Part shown: one piece after another, positions 1-11,644 of the stretch
How positions within the stretch are numbered: position 1 is the first letter of the stretch
Layout of the letters: each line of letters starts with the position of its first letter
Origin: Panopea generosa
Lineage: Eukaryota; Mollusca; Bivalvia; Adapedonta; Hiatellidae
Direction of reading: 5' to 3'
Length of the DNA: 64,000 nucleotides
NCBI GenBank assembly: GCA_029582155.1
Contig: CM055902.1
Span: forward strand, 15,078,086-15,142,085
Program-made: the position numbers and the translations under genes
The notes under the pieces: generated by a model
Seen by the model: only the letters and a program-made list of their open reading frames with translations
Told to the model about the DNA's origin: nothing
Database searches by the model: none

Positions 1-700
1 TGTTTGAGAAACATTTCAAACTCAAACCAAAACTATATGCAATGGAAAATGCTCAATTCTAGCACAGACATACACGTATATGTTTGAAAACCGTTTGAGG
101 TCTAAATCTTCGCAACTAAGCTTATGCGCTTGAAACAAAGCCAGTTCCAGCACAAAAAGTTAAACTTTTGTTTAAACGTTAGCTATAACTCAAGCCTTCT
201 CAAAGCCTATAGCCAGAAATAATCTTTGTAGCAATGTACCCTCCTTTCAACGCAATTAAACTCTTGCTAAGTTTCAAGTACACTTTGACGCTGAAAACCT
301 CAAGTAAACTTCTAGTAACTTGAAAGTGGCAATCGAAATATGGTATTGCTTTAATATGAAGGAGTACATCGTTCTGCATCTACCAAACATTCTGACGTTA
401 TATACAGTAAACACATACCTATAAATGGTGCTTAACTCATTAAATCATTAAGTTTATTAGTCATTGCTATTATATCAGCATTCATCTTTTTATGATTAAT
501 TATTTTTTTAAAACATATAAAACATAACTTCTATATACAGATATTTATGTTATAAAACAACGACATTATTTTGACAAACAGCCTGCAGTCTGTTTTTTTA
601 GTTGTATTAACTGCGTTGCCTATTGCAATGGTAAATAAAAGAGTTCAATCGATAAGATATCCAATTTACTTGGAATTAAAATTCAAATAACTATTACATA
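1..700. other. No gene seen (intron of the left paralogue)
   Basis: AT-rich sequence on the downstream side of the signal-peptide exon at 714-780. No module exon with splice sites was recognised. Confidence 0.5.
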
Positions 701-713
701 ATTAACGATATAC

Positions 714-780
714 CTGATACTAATGCAGGCGACATTCCGAAAAGAAAAACAAACACACACATGTTGTAAGCCATCTGTCC
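714..780 (-). CDS. Signal-peptide exon of a second EGF-type gene (rest beyond left edge)
   Basis: The 67-nt exon has acceptor tttcag and a GT donor at 713-712. The ATG is at 774-772. It encodes 20 residues beginning MAYNMCVFVFLFG, then MSPALVS, and ends in phase 1. Alignment with 36037-36103 shows identical exon length, start and splice sites with scattered substitutions, so it is a paralogue of the central gene. Downstream modules would lie at negative coordinates, outside the window. The mature protein is unknown, but by homology it should be a secreted EGF-module protein. Confidence 0.75.
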
Positions 781-1115
781 CTGAAATTGAAGTTAATAAC
801 TGAAATATTTCAGGTGGTCCCTCAATTGGTCTGAGGCAATTTCGTCTAATGATTTCCTACCTCACATAGAAAATCAGCAAGCTTACTTGGAAGTGAAAAA
901 AGAACTAAAAACAAGATGTACCAAATCATTAGTAGCATCTCAAGTAAACAACTAATAACATCAACTGACAATAACTGCTGTGTGATACGGGCATATACAC
1001 TCATGCTTGATAGGTTGAGATTTTATAAGTGTTTATGTATTACATGTTTATATATACTGAGTGTACTTGCTAATTCCGGAAGAACGGCGGTTTTACTCAG
1101 AATCAATTTTTTTCA

Positions 1116-1182
1116 TCATTGCAACAGGATATGACATCATTGCAACAGGATATGCCATCATTGCAACAGGATATACCATATA
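1116..1182. repeat. 22-bp tandem repeat, three copies
   Basis: CATCATTGCAACAGGATATG is repeated with single-base changes. Confidence 0.9.
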
Positions 1183-1504
1183 TGTTGTGTCATGGGTAAA
1201 AGATAACGTTTAAACCCATTCAAAGCAAATAAAAATAATAAAAAATATATGTTGTAAACACCATGTGCTAAAACTTAACTAAAGTTTAATGATACCTAAT
1301 TGCTGATAGCAAATATTTATTAACCATCCAGTAGTCCATTTAAGCACAATACTGCCTTTGTACATGTAGCACTTCGTGTTATAGCAACCATTACATCAAA
1401 TATCGATCTCCAATTGCTGATTGCTGATTGCAAATATTGTTTAATCATGCATTTTGTAACACTGTATTCAATTCGTTATGAAATAATGGGAAACACAAAT
1501 AAGG

Positions 1505-1507
1505 TAG

Positions 1508-1544
<37 letters not shown>

Positions 1545-1848
1545 ATGGTGTTTAGCGTCGCTTTCAACAATTTTTCAGTCATATCGCGACGGTGTCTACT
1601 TGAGACAGTATACTAAGCGCTGTCACACTGGATTATCATGCCGCAGACACATGGTATGATACCCGACCCAGTCATATTATACTGACACCGGGCCGACCAG
1701 ACCTAGAACTCTCCTCTAAATGCTGAGCGTCAAGCGAGGAAGCTTCTAGTACCATTTTTAAAGTCTTTGGTATGACTCGACCGGGGATTGAACCCACGAC
1801 CTTCCGCATGCGAGGCGGACGCTCTACCACTAGACAACGCCGCGGTCT
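1505..1848 (-). mobile_element. tRNA-derived SINE (family C) with (CAA)n tail and 13-bp target-site duplication
   Basis: The minus strand starts with a tRNA-like head (box A TCTAGTGGTAGAGC, box B GGGTTCAATCCC), has a body of about 230 bp, and ends in (CAA)n at 1545-1505. A perfect 13-bp duplication, ACAAATAAGGTAG, flanks it (1495-1507 and 1849-1861). It is close to identical to the copy at 35470-35815, so the family was active recently. Confidence 0.9.
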
Positions 1849-1904
1849 ACAAATAAGGTAGCTTTTACGTTATACGTGTTATGTGATTTTATGTGAAATT
1901 GAGA

Positions 1905-2141
1905 CAATTAGGCATGGTTTAAGCCGGAGACAAAGCGGTATTTGTACCTGGCTATCAGCCAGAGTCTAATGACGATGGTCATCGACGGTCGTGCGCAGAC
2001 CGGACTGGGTATACACCGGATGTGATAGGAGAGGACTAGCCAACGCAATTAAAACTACCTGTAATATTTGTACTTTTTTCCTTTTTTTACATGTTAATGT
2101 AATGAGATAATAAATGTAATTATTGTTGTTGTTGTTGTTGC

Positions 2142-2172
<31 letters not shown>
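1905..2172 (+). mobile_element. Unclassified retroelement 3' end with (TTG)n tail
   Basis: This is non-coding sequence ending GATAATAAATGTAATTATTG, followed by a (TTG)n run to 2172. A terminal microsatellite on a non-repetitive body is typical of LINE or SINE 3' ends. There is no tRNA head and no coding motif. Confidence 0.4.
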
Positions 2173-2173
<1 letters not shown>

Positions 2174-2457
2174 TTTGTAAAACATTTTTATGATAAATAT
2201 ATTGCATTTTTTAATACATGTAATTAGAAAGTACAATATCTCTTCTTTATGAGTATCTTCTTCGAAATCTATCGCATACTTTCTTACGTCTTATTTTGTT
2301 TATTTCTAGAACTTTCGTTGACGTATTCAAATTTAAAAATGATGTCAACGGGCATATGATGGTAAGCCAAATATTAACGAAAATGTCGGGCGTTTAAAAG
2401 ATATATGAACAATATTTATTAAAAAAAAAAAGGCTTTGAAAATAAAGCGCCATTTTC

Positions 2458-2680
2458 CTGACACCGAGAGCTAACAGACGATTAGTTAACCCAACCACCA
2501 TTTTCTGGGATCCTGGAAAGTACCCATCTCCATGATGATAACTGATAATGTTCACACTTGAATCAGCCGTGTGAGACGAATGACAATGAGACGCAATGTG
2601 GTATATTAGTCATCAAGGAGATTCGAACTCAAGATCCCGCATTGATTGTCAGACGCGATAACCGGGCACGGCAATTCAAT
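2458..2680 (-). mobile_element. Family A SINE, old and partial
   Basis: The blocks GCTAACAGACGATTAGTTAA, TTTTCTGGGATCCTGGAAAG and GAGACGAATGACAATGAGAC match family A, with a worn head (GATTGTCAGACGCGATAACCG). It is positionally equivalent to 37215-37375. Confidence 0.7.
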
Positions 2681-2734
2681 TTTAATAGAATAAAATTAGC
2701 AAAACTATTCTTGGACATACAAATAAAATCATAC

Positions 2735-2860
2735 CTTTAGATTAATTTGTTTGAAGCTTAATGTAAATCCATATCAAACGAAAGATTTCCAAAGAAACAC
2801 TTATTCCTGTATCTCCTTCCAAAACCTGGGATATTTTGAATAAACCGTTTTCCACATAAA
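2735..2860 (-). other. Probable 5' noncoding exon of the left paralogue
   Basis: This is homologous to the block at 37982-38095 and ends in the donor CTAAAG|gtatga. No long ORF is present. The upstream limit is approximate. It is supported only by conservation between the two paralogues and by the splice-like end. Confidence 0.42.
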
Positions 2861-2959
2861 TCCTGATAATCCTTGTCGCAAATCCTTTACTTCACATTTG
2901 AAATTTCACAAATACGTCGGTTTATCAGGTATGCAGAACCTAATACGGGTACATTATGC

Positions 2960-3007
2960 TATCACGATTAACAACCAGATGCGTTACCAACTGAGCTAGC
3001 CGGTCCC
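2960..3007 (-). mobile_element. Family A SINE head fragment
   Basis: ATGCGTTACCAACTGAGCTA and GCCGGTCCCGAC match the tRNA-like head of family A. Confidence 0.5.
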
Positions 3008-3349
3008 GACAAAAAACAATATTTTAACAAATAAATAAACATACTACCTGAAAATATATGACGAGACAATATGTAAAACCTCTGTTTCAGCAAACGGAAG
3101 ATCGATGCAGCACACTGGCGTAATGATATGATACGGATGCAGCTGTGGCAACGGAAATATGATAATTATCGCTATTATTAAAACACTATGTTAACCGAAG
3201 AACACACATTATCTCAAGTGAATTGCTGTTGAATAAATTAGACTGTAGTTGCTGATTGTTAGTGTCATCAAGTATGCATGATAAAATGTCAATGTTACGG
3301 AAACTGTTAATTGTTTAGGAATTTGTCGGCCTACATTAAAAAAAAATAA

Positions 3350-5395
3350 CCATGTTTTTAATAGTTATCTCTTTATAAACTTATACAAGACACATATACT
3401 CCAATTTCCCAGTTCCTCAATCCTTACTACTACCTGAGTCAAAACACTTCCCACTATGCATTTCGTGGATTTACTTTATTTCTACATAAGCTAAAGCCTA
3501 AGTCACAGACCTCTTTAAGAAGTAGTACGGACAAGTGGCAATTTCACTAAGTGTCCGAGCATGCTGCAGCGATGCTCACACTTAATTATAATATTCTCCA
3601 TTAAGGGAATTATTTCCAAGAGATCTCAATAGAACACATTGTGAACATTACTAGTGGGTGAACACAATATGATCAGTATATAGATCACAACGTTGATATG
3701 TCCATAGACAAATAACATTCCATTGAATAAACTGTTAAGCATTATTTCGACACAAAATCACTTGGTTAGGATAAACTGGTAAGACTTATCTCTACAACTT
3801 CACAAATTGCATTAAAGTCTGTTAAGGAAAAAATAATCAAATATAACAAATTCCAATTTTAGGAACCAAAAACATAAAATCTTTCAGATTCATGAAACAT
3901 CTTCATGAATCACAAACACCAACGAGCGTACTCCAATATCTATAATCATTTGTATAATAAGCAAGTTATGTTACGCTAATGACACAAGGACTCAGGATTA
4001 TTTCCAAAATCACATTTGAATAAACAAAATAAAAAAAATGCTACCAAACATACTGTGCAATTCTTAATCCAAATATGGATTGGTTCAATTAATCATTGAC
4101 CCGATCTGGTAACGTCATCCAATTAGGTTCACGTTTATTACAAAAAGGTCTGGGTCAAAGGTTTGTGTAAGAGGTACTGATTTCGTATTCCGTAAAGCAG
4201 GAATTACATAAAGGTCAGGCTTCAACGGCTGCTCAGTTTCTGGTATTGCTGCTGTCGGCAACCGGCTTTCCGTCTGTTCAGTTGAACGTTTTTTCTTTCT
4301 TTGGCATGCACCAACTGTTTCGTTATCTAACGGTCTATCCAACCGATTACGCTGAAGCGGTTAATCCATAAAAGGCAACACAAGGTTTAGATGCACCGTC
4401 CTGACACCACTTCTACCATGCTCCAGTTATACACGAAAGACTGGCACATCAGGGTTAGGCTTCTCAAGGATAATGTAAACTTTCTTTTCCCATTTGTCTG
4501 CCAACTTATTCTGCCCCTTAAGACCAACCTTTTGGATGAAGACTCTATCACCAGATTCTACTTAATTTTGCTTCTCGAACACGCAGATCTTACCGCCACT
4601 TATGTCTCTTCGATTGCCTTTGAGACTCTCTACTGGCTACTTTGTATGCATAGTATAATCACTTTTTCAGGTCAGCAACAAAGTTTTAGTTTGATCGATC
4701 TTTGTGCCACGGCGACAAATCGGATTCGATTCCAAGCATCTATTGACAATCTTGGATGCCTGTAAAACATTAGGAAATGAGGGTTGAGTCAGGTAGTCTC
4801 ATGTCTTGTTAGGCATGGACAAGAGCAGGTACATGGGTCTTCCAATTGACCTTCTGTTCATCGTCTAGAGTACCCAGCATATTCAATAGGATTTGCTTAA
4901 AATGCTCAGGCATTCAGTAAAACGGTGTAGTCCGGCTTTTGCTGATATCAGCTATCTGACACAGCTCTTTGATGACTGCACTTTCAAAGTTTCTACCCTG
5001 GTCACTATGTAGGCAGCTTGGAAACCCATAATGGCAAATGAAGTGCTCAAAAAGAGCCTTAGCCGTGGTATGTGCTGTCTCATTTCGTGTCGGGATAGCC
5101 TGAGCTTATAATGTGTAAAATCAGTAATGACCAATACATGTTCATACCCACCAGAAGACATTTCAATGGGCAGGAAATACATGCAAACAAACTCCATAGG
5201 GTAGGTTTAGGTTACGAATACCATTTTGGTTGCCGTTCTTACTGGAGTTTTCCTTCAGATGCATCTGGGACAATTATGAACACGTTTCTCAACGGAATGA
5301 TCGGTGTTAGGCCAATAAAACCGGGTGTTCAGAAATTAAGTTGTGCTCTCCCTACCCTGATGACAAACCTCATCATGTAACCCTGTATAAATAAT
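3350..5395 (-). mobile_element. Ty3/Gypsy retrotransposon fossil, 3' end (integrase region to downstream noncoding/LTR side), minus strand
   Basis: The minus-strand reading from 5395 down to about 4115 resembles the second half of a Ty3/Gypsy integrase and its C-terminal region and matches the plus-strand piece at about 9000-9540. From about 4130 to 3350 it matches the noncoding tract at 11035-11430 in inverted orientation, with about 370 bp of extra sequence (around 3440-3825). The copy is clearly broken, with several interruptions, and is old enough to differ visibly from its plus-strand relative. Confidence 0.75.
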
Positions 5396-5399
5396 GTCA

Positions 5400-8300
5400 T
5401 GGTACACACTTGGTACAACCCTGGTGGTGGTAGTTACTCATATTCAACACCTCATGTTCGCTTACCTAGGCTTCCACAGTTCTCTGGTCAGGGTAAATCA
5501 AATGATTGTGAATTCCAAGTTTGGAAGTATAATTTAAATCGTTTGATCAGGGAATGTTTGTATGAAGACAACATTATCCTTGAGGCGAATAGAAACACAA
5601 GTAGTCTTAAATGAAAGGAAAGGTCTGTTTTGCTTCACCTTGGAGAGTTGGCCTCAGTTCAAGAAATCATTACAGAACTTGAAGGCATATATAGTAATGT
5701 CGCTTCAAGTGATAAAATAAAAGAACAATTTTATTGTGCCAGAAAGTAAGGAAAAGAGTCATTTGCTGATTACAATAAAAGATAAGATCAGCTTCTATGC
5801 CAAACCAATATGAAATTAGATCCTTTTTTTAGCAAAGGATGACACGTTGTGAAACATATTGTGGTCGGGACTCCGAGATGCGGAACTAAGAAATGTGTCC
5901 TGTTATAAGTTCGAATCAATTCAGAACTTTAATAGTCTTAGAAAAGAGTTTCGACAGATTGAAGAAAAATTGTTGATAAATAACCACGCCCCAATTCCAA
6001 AACTGAATCCAAAATCAAGCCATCACAGAAGGCATTTCAGGGAATGACAGCAGTAGAGAGTAAACTGCTTCAGCAACTTAAAGACCTGACATTACAGATG
6101 ACATCAATGGACACTCCATTGGGACATATGAAGAAGGAATTCCGTGACCTAAACAAGGATAGAGTGACTGGGAGCCAGGATAAGAGTAAGGGACAGAGTT
6201 GGTCAAACAAGGGTTATGACAAGTCTTCACAGAAAGGTCAAGAGAAGAGGACTACGGAGGATACAAAGGATCAGAAGTCTTTAAACAAGTAAGGACCTCT
6301 ATCGATAGGCATATAGAGGGTAACCAACTTTTGTAAAGCCAAAAATTAGTTTCAATGGTTGGACATTCCAACAAGACAACTGTTTTACTAACTGGACTTC
6401 CGTGTATGTGTTAAGTATAATCTGGGTCGATGATTACTACTTTGTGTCAGTCATACTTCCTTTCTTTGAATCTTTTACCTGAAATGTGTAGTCTCTCTGA
6501 CTTTACTTTAGACATTACCGGTGTAAATGGTTCTAATGTACCTTATACAGGGTATGTGGTTATGGAAATCTCAATTTCTTTTGTGGACACTGACTCATTT
6601 TCTGTTCCAATTCTGATTGTTTCTGATACACTCTACTCTTCTAGTGTACCCTTTATAATGTGATCAACCATTTTAGATCATCTGATCAATCTGATAAAAC
6701 ATCTGGTGTATGGAAAGATGCATTTCTACATTGTCTTATGTGCAGACAGTTCCTGTCAAAGTTTTTACTCGAAAGTCTTTAAAAATTTTGCCATTTGAAA
6801 CCAGTACGGTTACTGGAAGAGTTAGATATGTTGTTGATATTACAGTTGGAGCCTCGAGAAATTCCTGTAAGGATAGGCAAAATGTCTGATCGTCCAGTTA
6901 TTATTTCACCCTTAGTCGAATATCTGTACTTTACAGGGCGTAGAGGTTGTTAGGAAAGTTGATCCTTCCGAGAGTACATTGTCCAAATTGCATACTAGCA
7001 ACGAAACTCTTGACGAACTTGGGATACAAATCCCTTCTGATAATCTATTGCTACAGCAACATGAAAGAGCTGTAGACTTTATCGATAAGTGGAAACACAT
7101 TTTTTTGTCAAGTGTTACTGATCTTTAGTTCACCAACGTGAATGAACATGAGATCAGACTGACAGATTAAGGATGCATATAGAAGGATTCCACCGGGAAT
7201 GTTTGAGGAGGTCAGAGAACATATAAGAGATATGTTAGCGGCTGGAGCCATAAGATATTATTATAGTCCTTTCTCTTCTAATATCGTTCTCGTTAGGAAG
7301 AACGACAATTCTCTTCGATTTTGTACTGACTTCAGCCGCCTCAATAACCATTCTGGTACGGATGCTTATGCTTTGCCTTGTATAAATGAAACTATCGATT
7401 CAATTACAGGATCTAAATACCTCTCTTGATCTTCGTTCTGGATATTGGCAGTCGGCCATAAAGGAATCGGATAAACCAAAGACCGCGTTCTCTGTTGGTC
7501 CTTTAGGGTTCTATGAATGTAATCGAATTGCTTTTTGTTTGAATAATGCCCCCGCGACTTTTCAGCGACTTATGAACGTTGTATTGGTGAGTTAAACCTT
7601 AAGGAATGCCTGATTTATTTAGATGACATTATTATTTTTTCTGATACTGTCGATCTACATTTTGAAAGGTAACAGTCGGTTTTCGAACGTTGGAGCAATG
7701 TGGTTTGAAGTTGAAAGGTTCCAAGTGATATTTTATCAAACAATCCATCAATTGTTAGGGTCATGTCGTGAGTGAAACAGATCCAGAAAAGAGTGGAAAA
7801 TACTGTCGACCATAAAGGAACTTCGCAGTTTTCTGGGATTTTCCGGTTATTATAGACGCTAAGTAAAGGGATTTGCTCAAATTTCCAAGCCACTCAATGA
7901 CCTCCTTTTTGGGCATTCCACAAAAAAGGGCAAGACAAAAGGTTCTACACCTTTGGTCTGGGTTCAGAGTCACCAGAATGCTTTTGGCGAACTCGTTGAA
8001 AAACCAACTTCTTCTCCTGTCTTAGATTATGCTGACTTTAGCAAACCTTTTATTGTCAACATTGATGCTAGTGGTGTTGGTCTTGGTGCTGTATTGTACC
8101 AAGGGCAGGATGGTATAGAGAGAGTCGTTTCATGTGTCAGCCGAAGTCTGCGCCAAGGTGAACGGAATAACCCAGCCCATCAGTTAGAGTTTCTTGCTCT
8201 TAGATGGGCTGTAGTAGATAAATTCCATGATTACCTCTATGGTAATGTGTTCAAAGTAAGAACAGATAACAACCCCCTGACGTACGCCTTCATCTCTGCA

Positions 8301-11300
8301 AAACTGGATGTCATGTCTCATCGATGGTTAGCAGCTCTATCAGCATATAATTGTACTATCCAATATAGATCTGGAAAGTTGAATGTTGATGTTGATATCC
8401 TTTCTAGATCACCAGGGAGACCAGAGGATGAAGAATATGTACTATTTCCAGATGTATTGAAATCATTGATCCAAGTATTGACAGTCGAGATTAAGGAAGC
8501 TCCTGCAGTCGAATATGTCTCTTTCTCTCAGCATGTTTCTATACAAACCTTACAGGAGAACGACGATAATGGCTCTAGGTTAAGTGACATCAATTGGATT
8601 GCAGAACAGTCACAAGATCCCACAATAGTCAGAGTCATTAACATAGTCAAGAAAGGATATAAATTGACTAGTCGTCAGAAGTCTTTAGTACCTGAGCTTG
8701 TCAGTCAGTATCTCCGGGAATGGGGTAATCTTTTCTTGAATGATGATATCCTGTACAGGAATGGTATTGTAAGTGGACATCCGGTTGTCCAACTAGTTGC
8801 ACGAAGTGTGTACCATGACATTATTTATACAGGATTATATGATCAGGCTGGTCATCAGGGTAGGGAAAGAACAACTTCACTTCTGAAATCCCGGTTTAAT
8901 TGGCCTAACATGGAACATGTCGTTGAGAGACGTGTTCGTAATTGTCCCAGATGCATCCGAAGGAAAACCCCACTAAGAACGGCAACCAAGATGGTATCCG
9001 TAATCTCAACCTACCCCATGGAGTTGGTTTGCATGGATTTCCTGTGAAATAATATTAAATGCTCTACATTGATTTACATATATGTTGTTGATACAAACAG
9101 AGGCATCCAAGATTGTCAATAGATGCTTTTCTCGGAATCAAACAGCGATTAGACTATGCATACAAAGTAGCCAGTAGAGAGTCTCATAGGCAATCGAGGA
9201 GACATAAGCGGCGATATGGTCTCCGTGTTCGAGAAGCAAACGTAAAACCTGGTGATAGAGTACTTATCCGAAAGGTTTGGTCTTAAGGGGCGGAATGGGA
9301 AAAGGAAGTTTACATTATCCTTGAAGAGCCTAACCTTGATGTGCCAGTCTTTTGTGTAAATCGGGAGCATGGTAGAAGTGGTGTCAGGACGGTGCATTGA
9401 AACCATTTGTGCCTTTTATGGGTTTACCCCTTCAGCGTAATCGGTTGGATAGAACGTTAGATAACGGAACTGTTGGTGCATGCCAAAGAGAGGAGAAACG
9501 TTCAACTGAACAGACGGAAAGCCGGTTGCCGAAAGCAGCAACACCAAATACATTCATTGAATAACACGCTAGAAATGGTCGATAATTTTGCAGTGTGTTC
9601 TGGGCTTAAGGCAAATTTTGAAAAGACAGAAATAGTCTGGATTGGGTCAAAAACAAGATGCAATGAAACATTAAAGTCATATATATTCGTTCAAACTTTT
9701 AGGTATGGAATACAATTTTCAAAATGAAAATTACATTTTAAATAATTATTTGAGTAAACTTGAAAAGATAATAAAATTAATTAATGATTGGTCATTTAGA
9801 AATTTGTCACTTATAGGATAAACAACATTTATAAAAAGTCTAGTATTGTCTATTCTTGTCCAGTGTTTGACTGTCTTGCTGGAATCACCAGAATATATTT
9901 AATTACCAGAAAATACAAACACTAATCTTTAAATTTCTTTGGTCAAATAAACCTGATAAAATAAAACGTAATGTTATGATAAATACAATTGAAGAAGGTG
10001 GGTTAAAATCCCTGGATTAAAAAAATACTAGACCCAGAAAAGTTTGCTCCATGGGAAACCCTTATATAAGATGATCTGGAAAATATAGGTGGAGAAAAAC
10101 GCTGGCATCTTCATAAAGAGGGTCTAAATAAAGTAGCAAATCAATTAAATACTTTTTGGAAAAACGTTTTGCAGTCCTAGGCATAAATACAGGAACATTC
10201 CTAAATTACCACAGAAGACATTTTATCAAAATCCTAATTCCATAATCCAAATATAAAAATTAATTATGAAACAGTCTTTTATAAGGATATGTGTAATAAG
10301 GGAATATACTTCTTAATGATAAAGTGGATGATAACTGTTTGCTTCTGACATTCGAAAGTTTATGCGAAAAATATGAGATACGTATTCCTTTTGTAAAGTA
10401 TTTAGGGTTGATATCGGCAATTCCAACTAATTGGAAAAGATGTATAAAAAAATTGCAAAAAAATAGAGTATCCAAACAATGAAAATATTTCCAAATTAAA
10501 AATTGCAAAAAAAGTAAATCAATCTTTCTACACTCAATATTTATATTGATATTTTGTTGAATGCCCCATTACTTCACAACAAAATGGGAAAGGGACGTTG
10601 GTATTGTATTGGACATTACAGACTCGAACATTTTGTACAAACAACCATTTATATTCATCAATGATACACGCATTCAGTTTTTGCAATTCAAAATTATTCA
10701 AATTGTGTACTTTTTTAACAACTCAAAAGAGACTTTATTGCATTCGTTCTATGATTGTATGCACTTTAAAATTATACTTATTATGCTTTATAGCCAGTTA
10801 AAGGACAAATGTAATAGTTCAGAAGAAATAAAGCGAGAGAACATTATGTTGGGCATTATGTGCTCGTCAAGTATTGATTGTATTTTATATGTTTTATTGC
10901 TCAATTATAAAAAGTGTTTTTATTCTTGCAAATTGAAATAATGTCTCCCAGTTTATTCAGTTTTTATAGAGCAAGTATAAAGTTATAGAAATATAGAATT
11001 GTTTTCAACATATATGTACCCCTGGAAATGGACGTAAACCTAAGTGGATGACGTCACCACATTGGGTCTGTAATTATTTGAGACAATCCATTTCTGGATT
11101 GAGAGTTGGCACAGTAGGTTTGGTAGCACTTTTTTATTTGTTTATTAAGATGTGATTTTGTAAATAATACTTAGTCCTTGTGTAATGTGCAAAGCATAAC
11201 TTGCTCATTATATAAATGAATTTAGATAAGGATAACCTTGGAGTACGCTCATTGGTGTTTGTGATTTCATGAATCTGAAAAATTTTGTTTTTGGTTCCCA

Positions 11301-11640
11301 AAATTGGGAATTTGTTATATTTGATTAATTTTTCCTTCACATACTTTATTTGTTTTGACTCAGGTAGTAGTAAGGAGTGAGGAAATGACTGGAAAATGAA
11401 AGTATATGTGTCTTGTATTAGTATAGATTTACTGATTTAGGCCGTTTTTACTCAGATACTGGTAGTTGTTACTTTACAGTTCATTACCTATAGTATACCA
11501 TTAATGATTACGTAGCTGGGTGAAAGTTTGAAATGTCGGGAAGACATTTCCCTAAGAGGGGGAGAATGTCGCGGAGTCAGATTACTATGGTGTGTTTTTC
11601 TATTTTTGACTTTTTCAGAAATTGAAGAGATTTGTCTTTC
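5400..11640 (+). mobile_element. Ty3/Gypsy (Metaviridae) retrotransposon fossil, plus strand, with a LINE inserted
   Basis: Parts in order: gag-like region (about 5410-6300), aspartic-protease-like region (about 6400-6670), reverse transcriptase (about 7150-7900), RNase H (about 7990-8410), and integrase with an HHCC-type zinc-binding start (about 8780-9050) running to about 9540. An unrelated LINE then interrupts it (about 9548-11020). Noncoding sequence follows, ending in a polypurine tract (AAGAGGGGGAGA, near 11553) and a TGTCGCGG that probably starts the 3' LTR. It is broken, with on the order of ten interruptions; the RNase H-integrase section is the best preserved. No intact LTR pair was seen. 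It is a fossil with no inferred activity. Confidence 0.85.
9548..11020 (+). mobile_element. Tx1/L1-like LINE fragment (5'-truncated) inside the Gypsy fossil
   Basis: Translation gives the reverse-transcriptase C-terminal signature CSGLKANFEKTEIVWIGS (9600-9655), then NLSLIG...TFIKSLVLS (about 9800-9855), KPDKIKRNVMI and EEGGLKSLD (about 9945-10020), and further on FTTKWERD (10570-10595) and ETLLHSFYDC (10730-10760), which is the usual order in Tx1/L1-type LINEs. The frame is broken in several places (for example a stop after NLSLIG and shifts between 10020 and 10560), so it is dead. The 5' half is missing. It ends near 11020, where the host Gypsy sequence resumes. Confidence 0.75.
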
Positions 11641-11644
11641 TTTC

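Noticed and set aside
1414-1659. 81-codon ORF with a poly-Val run
   Set aside because: It reads through the (GTT)n tail of a family C SINE.
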